Notes: generated by a model not told the origin, from the letters alone. A stretch of DNA of 64,000 nucleotides from Tateyamaria omphalii (GCF_001969365.1 NZ_CP019312.1:496001-560000), one strand, 5' to 3'. Positions 45,601 to 53,686 are shown, numbered from the stretch's first letter. Program-made: numbers and translations.

Positions 45601-46057
45601 CGGTGCCGACACTCTTGACGGTGGCGCGGGCGACGACAACCTGCTTGGCGGCGCCGGAGACGATGTGCTGAATGGTGGCGCTGGCCGTGACGTCGTGCGC
45701 GGCGGCAGCGGCGACGACCGGCTGATCGCGTCCGAGGGTGTTGACTTCTTGCGCGGCGGCAGCGGGTCCGACACCTTCGTCTTTGACGATGCGAACCTCT
45801 TCGACGACGGCGCCCGCGTGGCCAGGGTGACGGATTTCGACAGCGGCGAGGACGTGCTGGACCTGTCCGGTTTGTCCGACGACCTGGTCTTTATCGGCAA
45901 CGGCAACTTCTCCGGCACTGCAGGTGAGATCCAGCAGGTGATCGGGAACACAGGCACCGTGCTGAATATCGACCTTGATGGCGATGGCCAGTCCGATGGC
46001 AACATCCGCCTCGACGGCGCGGGCATCTCCCTGACCACGGACGACTTCCTGTTCTAG
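42689..46057 (+). CDS. Large RTX calcium-binding surface/secreted protein
   Basis: This is a 1122-residue, strongly acidic, Cys-free protein; the start at 42689 (MANINGDNTSEILNG) is chosen over an in-frame start inside the sigma gene. Two long tandem segments (about 90-250 and 290-455; both contain a GFIGSxFNDRL core) sit among RTX blocks. Further blocks of GGxGxD repeats occupy about 455-510, 575-680, 785-860 and 950-1030. The C-terminus ends in LTTDDFLF, a type I secretion tail. No enzymatic domain is recognisable, so a structural, adhesin or biofilm role is likely. It is divergent from an ECF sigma gene and may be under its control. Confidence 0.85.
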   Translation: MANINGDNTSEILNGTNDADNIDANGGNDTVNGFGGNDTIFGDGGNDLLFGGDGDDSINGGDGQDTIDGGAGADFIDGRGGDDIVSYANSDEGVRIGLNFGVGTGGHAEGDRLDNIDGFIGSDFNDRLDVNANRSNLFFDGGDGFDSLFLNEFQDLRNDTLLNFERIVIADSTSGRVGFDIKSDQLADLEEINVRSFSGDVDLFFDMENGVNADLSGINFTGFDRNDTIRVQGENDADFIVGSTQNDRIEARSGNDTVDGGDGDDTIFGGNGDDILIGGAGADELNGGDNRDTVSYADSAERVIVSLNRGIGVGGDAEGDTFSGIDGFIGSAFNDRLRLEEDRNNVGLDGGDGFDTLELREFQEFRNDTISGFEDILINDSTSGRKGFNINSSQLDDIERIRINNGSGDTAVDIAIVMDGADVDLSQIEFIGFTDNDIIRVIGESDRDVMIGSTGNDSLDGGSGNDDLSGLEGDDRLEGDNGKDTLNGGEGDDSLFGGDNDDLLIGGEGADILNGGSGEDVADYSASDAAVAVNIAARTASGGHAEGDQISGIDGIIGSAFGDTLDGDGRANQFFGEDGNDSITGGSGDDTIRGGNGNDSLIGGNDQDEISGGEGDDRLIGDAGNDVLDGGDGNDLFLGGTGNDIQIGGNGNDFFFGGAGLDIHIGGNGFDVVSYRNETSAITLNMKAPNSGVGAADGDSFFDIEVIEGSDFNDLFIGDSQNTIFRSGTGADTVDGGAGIDTADYIGSDEGVEIDMREGTQSGGDAQGDVLLNIENVSGSNLNDEISGDQQDNRLRGRDGNDRLNGRDGDDFLEGGEGRDTITGGEGDDTIIGDEGNDIVAGNTGEDVIDLGAGNDRAVWRNGDGSDTVDGGDGYDTQMVHLAEDAANLVTISADGDRTAFERTNLGNFTLDLDVEQLDINGGTGNDVINGATAALNIEVEGREGDDTITGGSGDDTFLGGEGNDVLSGRDGADTLDGGAGDDNLLGGAGDDVLNGGAGRDVVRGGSGDDRLIASEGVDFLRGGSGSDTFVFDDANLFDDGARVARVTDFDSGEDVLDLSGLSDDLVFIGNGNFSGTAGEIQQVIGNTGTVLNIDLDGDGQSDGNIRLDGAGISLTTDDFLF

Positions 46058-47483
46058 GCGTCCCAAACCCTCAACGCTCACCGCGCGTCCGAAGCTCAAT
46101 GGGCATCGGGCGCGCGTTTCGGTGCGGACGACGGCAGGACCCGGGAGCGTGCAGACATTGACCCACAATGCACCCGCGTCGATTGCATCTTTCTCTCTAC
46201 AACAAGATCGTCATGCTGGCCCGCCGGTATCTCCCTGACCACCAAGATCGAAGACGGCGCTCACGCGGCGCGGGCCGCGAAGTCGCAACAGGTTGTGGGA
46301 TGTGTCACCGAATGGCTGGCGTGGAGGGTACAAGCAAGCCACGTCGACCTTTGCTCTGTTGCCATCTCGATCACCCGGATGTTTCTTGCTGAACTAACCC
46401 TGGGCTTCACAAGTGCCGACATCTACCTGCCGCTGAGGGCCACCTAACCGGTGCGGCGCCGATCCGGCTTGACGGCAGGTTCAAAAGTTTGTCGTAAGGA
46501 CATATGCGCACTTGCTCTTTGTAACGTGCAGACATCGGCGCCATGAACGCTGCGTTTCTCCTAAGTACACGCTCACTTCAATGATGTTTGCCTCCATGAG
46601 ACGGGACGATACCTAACTTTGATGGACTCCAAACCTGTTCTCAAGGAATTCCTAGGCTCGTTGCGACACTTGTATGACCCAACGAAAAGACTGGGTGAGC
46701 CGCCGATTTGGATGTAGCGGCAAAGTTGGCATGTCTGTGTCCGCTCTGTAACGCTTTGCAATGTTTGGATTGTGATTGCAGAGGAAGCCTGATTTCCGCT
46801 CCATCTATTGCCAAGCTTATCGCTGTTAACTGAGGATCGCGGCGCATTTGTCATGCGCCACTTTATATCTTGCGCTACAGGGCCTCACTTCGTTCCCGTT
46901 TCAAAAACGCGTATCGGTCTTTGGCCCCATCCAGCTTCCCGGTGGTGTCTTCTGCTCGTTCTGTACGCTCGGCTGAAGTGGTCCCACCTCTTCGGACAGG
47001 TTTGCAGCGTTTCAAGGGATGGGTGATGCATGTCGGCGCACAGGTCGCCAATGAAAAGTTTATAAATCAGACATTTATGCGTGATGAGAGCGCTGCGGCG
47101 AAATGGGGCGGAACTACCTATGGGCGATCTGTCGTCAGAAAGTCTGCGGTACGCGCCCGCCCTGGGACATCATTCACGTAGTTCGACTAGTGCTTCGACA
47201 GCGCCGATGTGCTGGTCACGGCCACTGTTTGCAGCCCTTCCGCGGCCTCGAATTGACATTTCTCAAGTACCCGGAACCGCTGAAAACTGTGTCTGCGTAA
47301 ACCCCGCATAAACCCCTGATGTACGGTCGGTTTCCAAAGGCATTTGGCTGCCGAAGGCAGGCAGGTTTCTTCTTGCTCTCAACCATCGGCCTGTACAGGT
47401 GATTTAGGTAAAAATCCTTTTGTTTGCAGTTGTTTGAAGAATAATGGCTCTTGTCCCAACGCCGTAAACTAAAGGTATAGGCG
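46058..47483. other. 1.4 kb of apparently non-coding sequence
   Basis: No ORF with homology or a convincing start is visible on either strand. An 11-base match to the left end of the IS3 remnant (TGAAGTGGTCC) lies at 46974-46984, followed by CCACCTCTTCGGACAGG, so part of the stretch may be a fragment of a related insertion sequence. The right part is A+T-richer and shows no clear promoter. Confidence 0.5.
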
Positions 47484-47508
47484 CCGGTTTGACCAGTTCG
47501 TAAACCGG
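47484..47508. promoter_or_regulatory. Inverted repeat upstream of the beta-hydroxylase cluster
   Basis: CCGGTTT (47484-47490) and AAACCGG (47502-47508) are perfect 7-base arms separated by 11 bases, 89 bases before the small ORF. A second GACCGGT lies about 20 bases downstream. It looks like an operator for a dimeric regulator; no regulator gene is adjacent. Confidence 0.45.
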
Positions 47509-47597
47509 TAATCTATCGACCCGGTATGACCGGTGCACAATCTGTTGATCAACCAACGGCGCATCACGTCGCCGTGAAATAGAAAGGTTGATCGCTC

Positions 47598-47762
47598 ATG
47601 CCACTGAACCTGAACACCATTGCTCACGCTGCGACGCCATCACTCACGAACCTGTTTTTGGCCTTTGGCGCGCAGCACACCGAGGTCTGGGCCTGCGGAC
47701 CTCGGGCGTTTTTGACCGGGTGCATCATTGCACGCCACGATCAGCAGAAGGCGGTCGCGTGA
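47598..47762 (+). CDS. 54-residue small ORF at the head of the cluster
   Basis: ATG at 47598 follows GAAAGG with about 9 bases spacing. The product is MPLNLNTIAHAATPSLTNLF then LAFGAQHTEVWACGPRAFLT and a short basic tail, with two Cys. It matches no family I know. Its stop overlaps an ATG at 47762 (TGATG) that is in frame with the downstream beta-hydroxylase, so it may be translationally coupled to a longer form of that enzyme. It could be a precursor peptide, a leader peptide for regulation, or noise; only the position argues for it. Confidence 0.4.
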   Translation: MPLNLNTIAHAATPSLTNLFLAFGAQHTEVWACGPRAFLTGCIIARHDQQKAVA

Positions 47763-47929
47763 TGTGCAACACCCTTCATCCCGTCCCCCGTTGCCCGCAC
47801 GCCGCCCTGTGCGGTTCGAAATGCCAGCGCCTGTTCCACGTTTTGGAACAATCCGGCGCACACCCGGTGCCCCCCTCATTTTCACAGCACGCGCCGCAGG
47901 GGTTCGTGCACAGCAGCAAGGAGAAAGAC

Positions 47930-48532
47930 ATGAAGTATTTCAAAAGGATTCGGAGCGACGTCGACGTCACGCCGTTCCTCAACGAAATCGCCAGCGTTGA
48001 TGACGCATGGGCGCAGGCAACGGGCCGCCAGGACAAGATCGCCGTGCAACGCGAGGCGCTGGCCATTCCTCTGCGGGGTTTGCGCAAGTCGATGCTGCTT
48101 GGCCGCAATCGTCGGGATGTGCACGAAAGCCGCTGGACCACGGGCTCCATCAGGTTTCCCGTCGCTCGCGCCTTTATCGAGGATGTGGCCAACGAACTCG
48201 ACGCGGACATGAGCCGAGCCAAGATCGTTTGCCTGCCTGCGGGTCGCCGCGTCTATCCGCATATCGACCGGGGCGAATATTACCGGTTCCGCGGTCGCTA
48301 TCACTTTGTTCTGAAATCGTCCTCCGGGTCCTGGCTGAAGGCCGGTGATGAAGAGATCCGGATGAAAGAGGGTGAGCTGTGGTGGTTTGACAACGACCAG
48401 ATGCACGAAGCGTTCAACGATGGTGACGAGGATCGCGTCCACATCATCTTTGATCTGCTGCCCGCAGACATGCGCGCCAAGGCCGCTGCCGCGACCGAAA
48501 GCGCGCGTGCCAAGCTTGAAAAGGCGGCCTGA
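47930..48532 (+). CDS. Aspartyl/asparaginyl beta-hydroxylase family dioxygenase
   Basis: This is a 200-residue Fe(II)/2-oxoglutarate enzyme of the AspH family. The start at 47930 has an AAGGAG site five bases upstream. An in-frame ATG at 47762 would add a 56-residue Cys/His/Pro-rich extension (CNTLHPVPRCPHAALCGSKC and on). The metal triad is H111-x-D113 in VYPHIDRGEYYRF and H159 in QMHEAFN, and the 2-oxoglutarate Arg is R169 in EDRVHIIFD. Substrates in this family include Asp/Asn side chains in proteins and peptides. It opens a coupled set of genes for a hydrolase, an NTPase and an ABC exporter-like protein. Confidence 0.85.
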   Translation: MKYFKRIRSDVDVTPFLNEIASVDDAWAQATGRQDKIAVQREALAIPLRGLRKSMLLGRNRRDVHESRWTTGSIRFPVARAFIEDVANELDADMSRAKIVCLPAGRRVYPHIDRGEYYRFRGRYHFVLKSSSGSWLKAGDEEIRMKEGELWWFDNDQMHEAFNDGDEDRVHIIFDLLPADMRAKAAAATESARAKLEKAA

Positions 48533-48535
48533 ACG

Positions 48536-49363
48536 ATGTCACGTATTCACTTTCGCCACGGTATTCCGGGCGCTGTTCCAAGCGCCTGGGTGATTCACCC
48601 CGACGCGGGCAGCAGCGGTCAGCCCCCAGTCGTTGCCGTCCACGGCCTGAACCGCGAGACGGAGGTGATGGCCAATCTGCTCGCGCCGCGGGCCGACGTG
48701 ACCGGTCGTACCATTATCCTGCCGATCTTCGACCGGACGTCCTGGCGCCGTTATCAGCGCGCGGCCTGCAAGCAACGGTCGGACTGGGCGCTGCTGTCTC
48801 TGCTGCGCGTGCTGCGGGACGACGGTGTCATCGGACACGGACGGCCGGATCTGTCGGGCTTTTCCGGCGGGGCACAATTCGCGCACCGCTTTGCATGGCT
48901 GCACCCTAACCATGTCGCGGGGCTGTGCCTCGTGGCGCCGGGCTGGTGGACCTTTCCCGATGCGCGCGCTTCATTTCCGCTGGCGATCGGTGGGGGCTTT
49001 AACGGGCGGGAGTTTCGTTTGCGGGCCAACCTCAAACGCTTCCTTGATCGCGACATCCGTGTCTCGGTCGGTGCCCTGGATGTTCAACTGGACCGCAACC
49101 TGCGCCAGGACCCTGAGGTCAATGCGGCGCAAGGCCCGCACCGGGTGGCCCGTGCGCGGCGCTGGAGTGCCGCGGTCATCCGTGCAGCACGACGGGTCGG
49201 CGTACAACCGCGCGTGTCCTTCGAGCTGATGCCAAATTGCGTTCACAGCTTTTCCGACTGTGTTGCGAATGCGCGGCTGGATCGCGCCTTTGTCCCTGAC
49301 TTCACTTCCCAAACCCAAACCCTGCCCTTTCGCGGGCAGGACCAACTTGAAAAGGTGGCATGA
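48536..49363 (+). CDS. Alpha/beta hydrolase
   Basis: This 275-residue cytoplasmic hydrolase starts 3 bases after the beta-hydroxylase stop. The oxyanion region is VVAVHGLNRE and the nucleophile elbow is SGFSGGAQFAHRFA with Ser110. The acid is probably in the DIRVSVGALDVQLD stretch, and the catalytic His lies in PNCVHSFSDC near residue 237. The fold is like serine esterases/peptidases, but the substrate is unknown. Its stop overlaps the next start (ATGA). Confidence 0.82.
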   Translation: MSRIHFRHGIPGAVPSAWVIHPDAGSSGQPPVVAVHGLNRETEVMANLLAPRADVTGRTIILPIFDRTSWRRYQRAACKQRSDWALLSLLRVLRDDGVIGHGRPDLSGFSGGAQFAHRFAWLHPNHVAGLCLVAPGWWTFPDARASFPLAIGGGFNGREFRLRANLKRFLDRDIRVSVGALDVQLDRNLRQDPEVNAAQGPHRVARARRWSAAVIRAARRVGVQPRVSFELMPNCVHSFSDCVANARLDRAFVPDFTSQTQTLPFRGQDQLEKVA

Positions 49364-50424
49364 TGCATCTTCTTGATATGAATACCGACGCGGGCCCGCA
49401 GATCGCGGGTGCCAAATGGAGCTTTGTCACACGCCGCGTGCGCCGTGGGGCTGTGCAGAAACTGGATGGAGACCTGAGTGCTGCGCGGTCCGGCGATCTT
49501 GTGCTGGCCGAAGTTCAGGAGATTGGCAGCCACAAGCGACTGCAGCTGAGCGACGGGCGCTATTCGGCGCTTTATCCCAAGGACCGCATCGTGCTGGCCT
49601 GCGGCGACCGCTTTGCCGAGGATCAGTTCGAAGGCATTGCAGAAATCTCAACCGACGGCGCAGACCTGCTGGCTGGTGGCGGCGTTATCGGTACGATGCT
49701 GTCGCGCAATGGCCGAGTAAAGTGCCCGACAAGCCTGTCCGTGATCGGACGTCTTGCGGATGCCGACGGCAAAGTTCTGAACCTTGATCAATTCGCCCTT
49801 GCGTCAAACCACGGGCCAGCGCCTGCACGGGTGATCGGTGTGCTCGGCACCGGCATGAACGCAGGCAAAACCGCAGCTGCTGCCGGGTTGGTCAACGGAT
49901 TCACGCGCCACGGTGACAAGGTGGCAGCGATCAAGGCCACGGGCACGGGATCCTTTGGCGATGTGCACCAATACGAAGCGGCAGGTGCCGCGCGCACGCT
50001 CGACTTCACGGATGCAGGCTTCGCCTCGACCTTCCGGCAGCCGGTGGACAAGATCGAAGCGCTGACCCGCACCCTTCTGTCTGCCGCATCGGATTGCGAC
50101 GTCGCGGTTGTCGAGCTTGCCGACGGGGTCAGCCAGGTTGAGACGGCTGAGCTGCTGAGCCGCGCGAACTACTGCGCCCTGTTCGATGCCTTTGTGTTGG
50201 CCGCACCTGGCGCGCTGGCATCGCGCGGCGCGCTGGCCTGGCTCGCGGAACACGGCATCACGCCGATTGCACAGACCGGCCTGATGACCCAGGCACCGCT
50301 TGCAGCGCGCGAAGCGGAAACGCTTGGCCTGCCGGTTCTGTCGCGTGAGGACCTGTCGGACCCGGCAACCGCCGGTTCGCTGCACAATTTGCTGTCGGAT
50401 GCCCGCCCGGAGCATGTGGCATGA
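49360..50424 (+). CDS. P-loop NTPase of a DUF1611-like type
   Basis: This is a 354-residue protein. The N-terminal half (about 15-150) is a beta-rich domain (AKWSFVTRRVRRGAVQKLDG, SDGRYSALYPKDRIVLACGD) that I do not recognise. The C-terminal half carries a P-loop GVLGTGMNAGKTAAAAGL (Lys170), then KATGTGSFGDVHQYEAAGA and VVELADGVSQVETAELL, resembling the nucleotide-binding part of DUF1611 (DgcN) proteins. DgcN assists D-glutamate/dimethylglycine-type enzymes, but no partner dehydrogenase or epimerase is present. It overlaps both neighbours by 4 bases. Confidence 0.7.
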   Translation: MMHLLDMNTDAGPQIAGAKWSFVTRRVRRGAVQKLDGDLSAARSGDLVLAEVQEIGSHKRLQLSDGRYSALYPKDRIVLACGDRFAEDQFEGIAEISTDGADLLAGGGVIGTMLSRNGRVKCPTSLSVIGRLADADGKVLNLDQFALASNHGPAPARVIGVLGTGMNAGKTAAAAGLVNGFTRHGDKVAAIKATGTGSFGDVHQYEAAGAARTLDFTDAGFASTFRQPVDKIEALTRTLLSAASDCDVAVVELADGVSQVETAELLSRANYCALFDAFVLAAPGALASRGALAWLAEHGITPIAQTGLMTQAPLAAREAETLGLPVLSREDLSDPATAGSLHNLLSDARPEHVA

Positions 50425-52022
50425 GCCGCAGACCGGCCATAACAGCCGATCGCCGGTGGATGGGGCTGTGCGCCTTGGTCTGCCTGGCGATCGGACAGGC
50501 GGTCACCATGGTTGTGACCGCCTTTGCGACCCGCGACGTGATTGGCGCGTTGCGGGATGGCAGCGGTGTTGTTCCCATGCAGGCCCTTGTGGCGATGGTC
50601 CTGGCGGGCTTTGCGATTTTCGCGCTGCGCTCGGCCGAAGGGGCGATTGGTGAGCGCACCGGCCAAAGCTATGCGGCTGCGATCCGCCGCACCCTGTTTC
50701 TTCACATGACCAAGGTGCCCGCCAGTGCCATGGCGCGCCGCCGTGCTGGCGCGACAGCCCTGCGCTATGTTGGCGACCTGACGGCCTTCAAAGGCTGGGT
50801 TGCGCGGGGTCTTGTGCGTTTCATCTCGGCCGGGGCGACGATTCCCGCGGCCTTTCTCATCCTCTACTGGCTTGAGCCGCGCCTCGCGCTTGTCGCTGCT
50901 GTTCCCATTGGGATCGTCATGGTGGCCATCTTCTGGCTGGGCCGTCCCTTGGCGGACGCCCATGCAACCCTTCGGTCCAAACGGGCCCGAATGGCAGCGG
51001 ATATGGCCGAACGTCTGCCGCAAGGCATTGCCCTGCGCCGCTCTGGCCGGGTCAAGACCGAGCTGCGCGCGCTTGACGCCAAGTCGGGCAAGATCGCGCG
51101 CGCCGCGGTGTGGCGTGCCTGGCTGGCGGAGACGGTGCGCGCCATGCCTGACGCTGCCGCCGGTATCGCAGGTGCCCTGTGCCTGTGGGTCTGTCTGGAC
51201 CTGGGCCTTGGCGTCGCCGACGCTGTTGCTGCGCTTACGTCACTTGCCCTTGTTGTCTGGCCGCTCCGCCATCTCGCGGATGCGCGCGACAGGCAAAAGG
51301 CTTTTGGCGTCGCCCGTGCGAAACTGGATGCGGCCCTGTCGGCCCCCCGGATGCCCACCGTCAAAAAGAAAAAGGCGGACCCGAAGGCGCCGGCCATCGA
51401 CTTGGAAGGCCTGCAATGGCCCGGTACAGCGCCCGTTGATCTACACCTGCCGCGCGGCGCGATACGGCGCCTGTGCGGCCCGGCCAGCAGCGGCAAGAGC
51501 CGGTTGCTTATGACCCTGGCCGGGTTCGAAGCGCCGCCAAGCGACGGGACCCTGACTGTGCTGGGCAGCGCGCCCGAAGCGCTGCGTGGTGGTCGCATCC
51601 TGTATCTTGGAGCGCACGCGCCGACACTGAAAGGATCGTTGCGCCGTGAACTGACCCTTGGCACAGGCCGCAACCCCAAAGATGATGCCCTGCACGATGT
51701 GATCCGCCGCGCGGGCCTGTGCGTCACTGCCGCGCGGCTTGGCGGTTTGGACGGCAAGGTGGCCGAAGGGCGGCGCAACCTGACCGCGACCGAACGCGGG
51801 CGCCTGTTTCTGGCACGTGGGTTGATTGCCCGCCCCGACCTTGCGTTGATTGACGCCGATGAGATCGGATTGGAGGGTGCAGCGCTTGCCGACGCGCTGG
51901 CCCATTTCGAAAGCATAGGTGCGGCGGTTCTTATCGTGACGTCTGACAGAGAGGCGCAGTTGAAACTGGGCGCGCCGCTGCGGTTGGGCGTGACACAAGA
52001 TGGCTCCGCTGCTGCGGCATGA
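50421..52022 (+). CDS. ABC exporter-like protein with degenerate ATPase
   Basis: This is a 533-residue fusion of a six-helix-type membrane domain (about 1-300) and an ATPase domain (about 325-533). Walker A is GPASSGKSRLL (353-360) and Walker B-like LALIDADEIGL. The signature is weakened to LTATERGRLFLARGL where LSGGQ is expected, and the H-loop reads LIVTSDREAQ without His. ATP hydrolysis may therefore be impaired, or the protein may work with a partner half transporter. It ends the cluster; a DNA-binding-like basic stretch (TVKKKKADPK) links the domains. Confidence 0.75.
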   Translation: MSRRPAITADRRWMGLCALVCLAIGQAVTMVVTAFATRDVIGALRDGSGVVPMQALVAMVLAGFAIFALRSAEGAIGERTGQSYAAAIRRTLFLHMTKVPASAMARRRAGATALRYVGDLTAFKGWVARGLVRFISAGATIPAAFLILYWLEPRLALVAAVPIGIVMVAIFWLGRPLADAHATLRSKRARMAADMAERLPQGIALRRSGRVKTELRALDAKSGKIARAAVWRAWLAETVRAMPDAAAGIAGALCLWVCLDLGLGVADAVAALTSLALVVWPLRHLADARDRQKAFGVARAKLDAALSAPRMPTVKKKKADPKAPAIDLEGLQWPGTAPVDLHLPRGAIRRLCGPASSGKSRLLMTLAGFEAPPSDGTLTVLGSAPEALRGGRILYLGAHAPTLKGSLRRELTLGTGRNPKDDALHDVIRRAGLCVTAARLGGLDGKVAEGRRNLTATERGRLFLARGLIARPDLALIDADEIGLEGAALADALAHFESIGAAVLIVTSDREAQLKLGAPLRLGVTQDGSAAAA

Positions 52023-52396
52023 TACCGTGGGTCTGTGCCTAAAACCCCTATGGTCATAGACATTTGGGCCGCACCAACTGTCGGCTTGAATGGGACCCGA
52101 GCGAACACAATTCAGTTCTTGACGTTATTTGCGCTGAAAATTTGTGCGAATTCGAGTTTTGCGCATAAAAACAGCGCAAGGTGGACCGATTTGGCTCATT
52201 AATTGTGCGGTAACGCGTGAGAGTACGGACGAGAACGATACCACTTGCGGCGGGCTAGACGGCCCAAGTTCGTGCGATGGTGTTGGCGTAGGAAACCAAA
52301 AAACACCACCGCACTCCGCATCAGATGCGTAGGGGGGCATATGGATGTTCGGAATTCCGAATGCAACGCCCTGCGCGACACGCAAGGGGACACGCG
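52023..52396 (+). promoter_or_regulatory. Upstream region of the urea transporter operon
   Basis: This 374-base, A+T-richer gap precedes urtA. Three TTTGYGC motifs occur at 52128, 52141 and 52158, with a GCGCAA on the opposite orientation at 52174. No convincing sigma-54 -24/-12 pair or NtrC site was found. The repeated motif is a candidate operator for nitrogen or urea control. Confidence 0.4.
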
Positions 52397-53674
52397 ATGT
52401 CTAAGACACTACTCACAACAACCGCGGCTTTGGCCATGATGGCCGCTCTGCCTGCCGCAGCTCAAGACTGCCCAATCAAGGTCGGTGTTCTGCATTCGCT
52501 TTCGGGGACAATGGCGATTTCGGAAACCACGCTCAAGGACACGATGGAAATGCTGATCGAGCAGCAAAATGCCGCCGGTGGTGTTCTGGGCTGCCAGCTT
52601 GAGGCGGTGGTGGTCGACCCGGCCTCCGACTGGCCGCTCTTTGCCGAAAAGGCGCGCGAACTGCTGACCGTGCACGAAGTCGATGTGATCTTTGGCAACT
52701 GGACGTCCGTCAGCCGCAAATCCGTCCTGCCCGTGATCGAAGAGTTGAACGGGCTGCTGTTCTACCCCGTTCAGTACGAGGGCGAAGAAAGCTCGAAAAA
52801 CGTGTTCTACACCGGTGCCGCGCCCAACCAGCAGGCGATCCCGGCGACCGACTACTTCCTCGAAGAACTGGAAGTCGAGAAATTCGCGCTTTTGGGCACC
52901 GACTACGTCTATCCGCGCACCACGAACAACATCCTGGAATCCTACCTGCAGCAGAAGGGTATTCCTGCCGAAGACATCTTCGTCAACTACACGCCTTTCG
53001 GTCATTCGGACTGGTCCAAGATCGTGGCGGACGTCGTGGCACTGGGTGCTGACGGCAAGAAGGTCGGCGTCATCTCGACCATCAACGGCGACGCCAATGT
53101 TGGTTTCTACAAAGAACTGGCTGCCGCTGGCATCTCTGCAGATGATATCCCGGTCGTTGCGTTCTCGGTCGGTGAGGAAGAGCTTTCGGGCCTCGACACA
53201 TCGAACCTGGTCGGCCACCTGGCCGCGTGGAATTACTTCCAGTCCGCCGACACCGAAGCCAACGAGGAATGGGTTGAGGCGTGGAAGGCCCGCATGGGCG
53301 AAGAGCGCGTGACCAACGACCCGATGGAGGCGCATTACATCGGCTTTAACATGTGGGTGAACGCCGCGACCCAAGCGGGCACCACCGATGTTGATGCGGT
53401 CCGCACCGCCATGTACGGCCAGGAGTTCCCGAACCTGACGGGCGGCACCGCCGTCATGCTGCCGAACCACCACCTGGCCAAGCCGGTCCTGATCGGCGAG
53501 ATCCAGGAAGACGGTCAGTTCGACATCATCAGCGAGACCGAGGAAGTGCCGGGCGATGCCTGGACAGACTTCCTGCCTGAATCGGCCGTTCTGGTATCAG
53601 ATTGGAAAGAACTGGGCTGCGGCATGTACAACACCGAGACGTCCAGCTGCGTACAGATCAAGTCGAACTACTGA
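52397..53674 (+). CDS. urtA: Urea ABC transporter substrate-binding protein
   Basis: This 425-residue periplasmic protein has signal peptide MSKTLLTTTAALAMMAALPA; the start at 52397 follows AAGGGGA. UrtA features include IKVGVLHSLSGTMAISETTL, GNWTSVSRKSVLPVIEELNG and LFYPVQYEGEESSKN, the segment that distinguishes urea-binding proteins from LivK/AmiC. It captures urea for import. A hairpin separates it from urtB. The window shows no urease genes next to it, although downstream ure genes are common in such loci. Confidence 0.93.
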   Translation: MSKTLLTTTAALAMMAALPAAAQDCPIKVGVLHSLSGTMAISETTLKDTMEMLIEQQNAAGGVLGCQLEAVVVDPASDWPLFAEKARELLTVHEVDVIFGNWTSVSRKSVLPVIEELNGLLFYPVQYEGEESSKNVFYTGAAPNQQAIPATDYFLEELEVEKFALLGTDYVYPRTTNNILESYLQQKGIPAEDIFVNYTPFGHSDWSKIVADVVALGADGKKVGVISTINGDANVGFYKELAAAGISADDIPVVAFSVGEEELSGLDTSNLVGHLAAWNYFQSADTEANEEWVEAWKARMGEERVTNDPMEAHYIGFNMWVNAATQAGTTDVDAVRTAMYGQEFPNLTGGTAVMLPNHHLAKPVLIGEIQEDGQFDIISETEEVPGDAWTDFLPESAVLVSDWKELGCGMYNTETSSCVQIKSNY

Positions 53675-53686
53675 CCTGAGACCCTT

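Noticed and set aside
42780..45780. Regular repeat periodicity that could be mistaken for a CRISPR array
   Set aside because: The periodicity follows glycine/aspartate nonapeptides within one open reading frame, with no spacer-like variation or cas genes.
28982..47600. Duplicated tRNA-Thr 3' end as right attachment site of the accessory region
   Set aside because: No second copy of the tRNA 3' sequence was visible between 29 and 52 kb.
52023..52396. Sigma-54/NtrC promoter for the urea operon
   Set aside because: No GG-N10-GC pair with correct flanking bases and no NtrC palindrome was found by eye.
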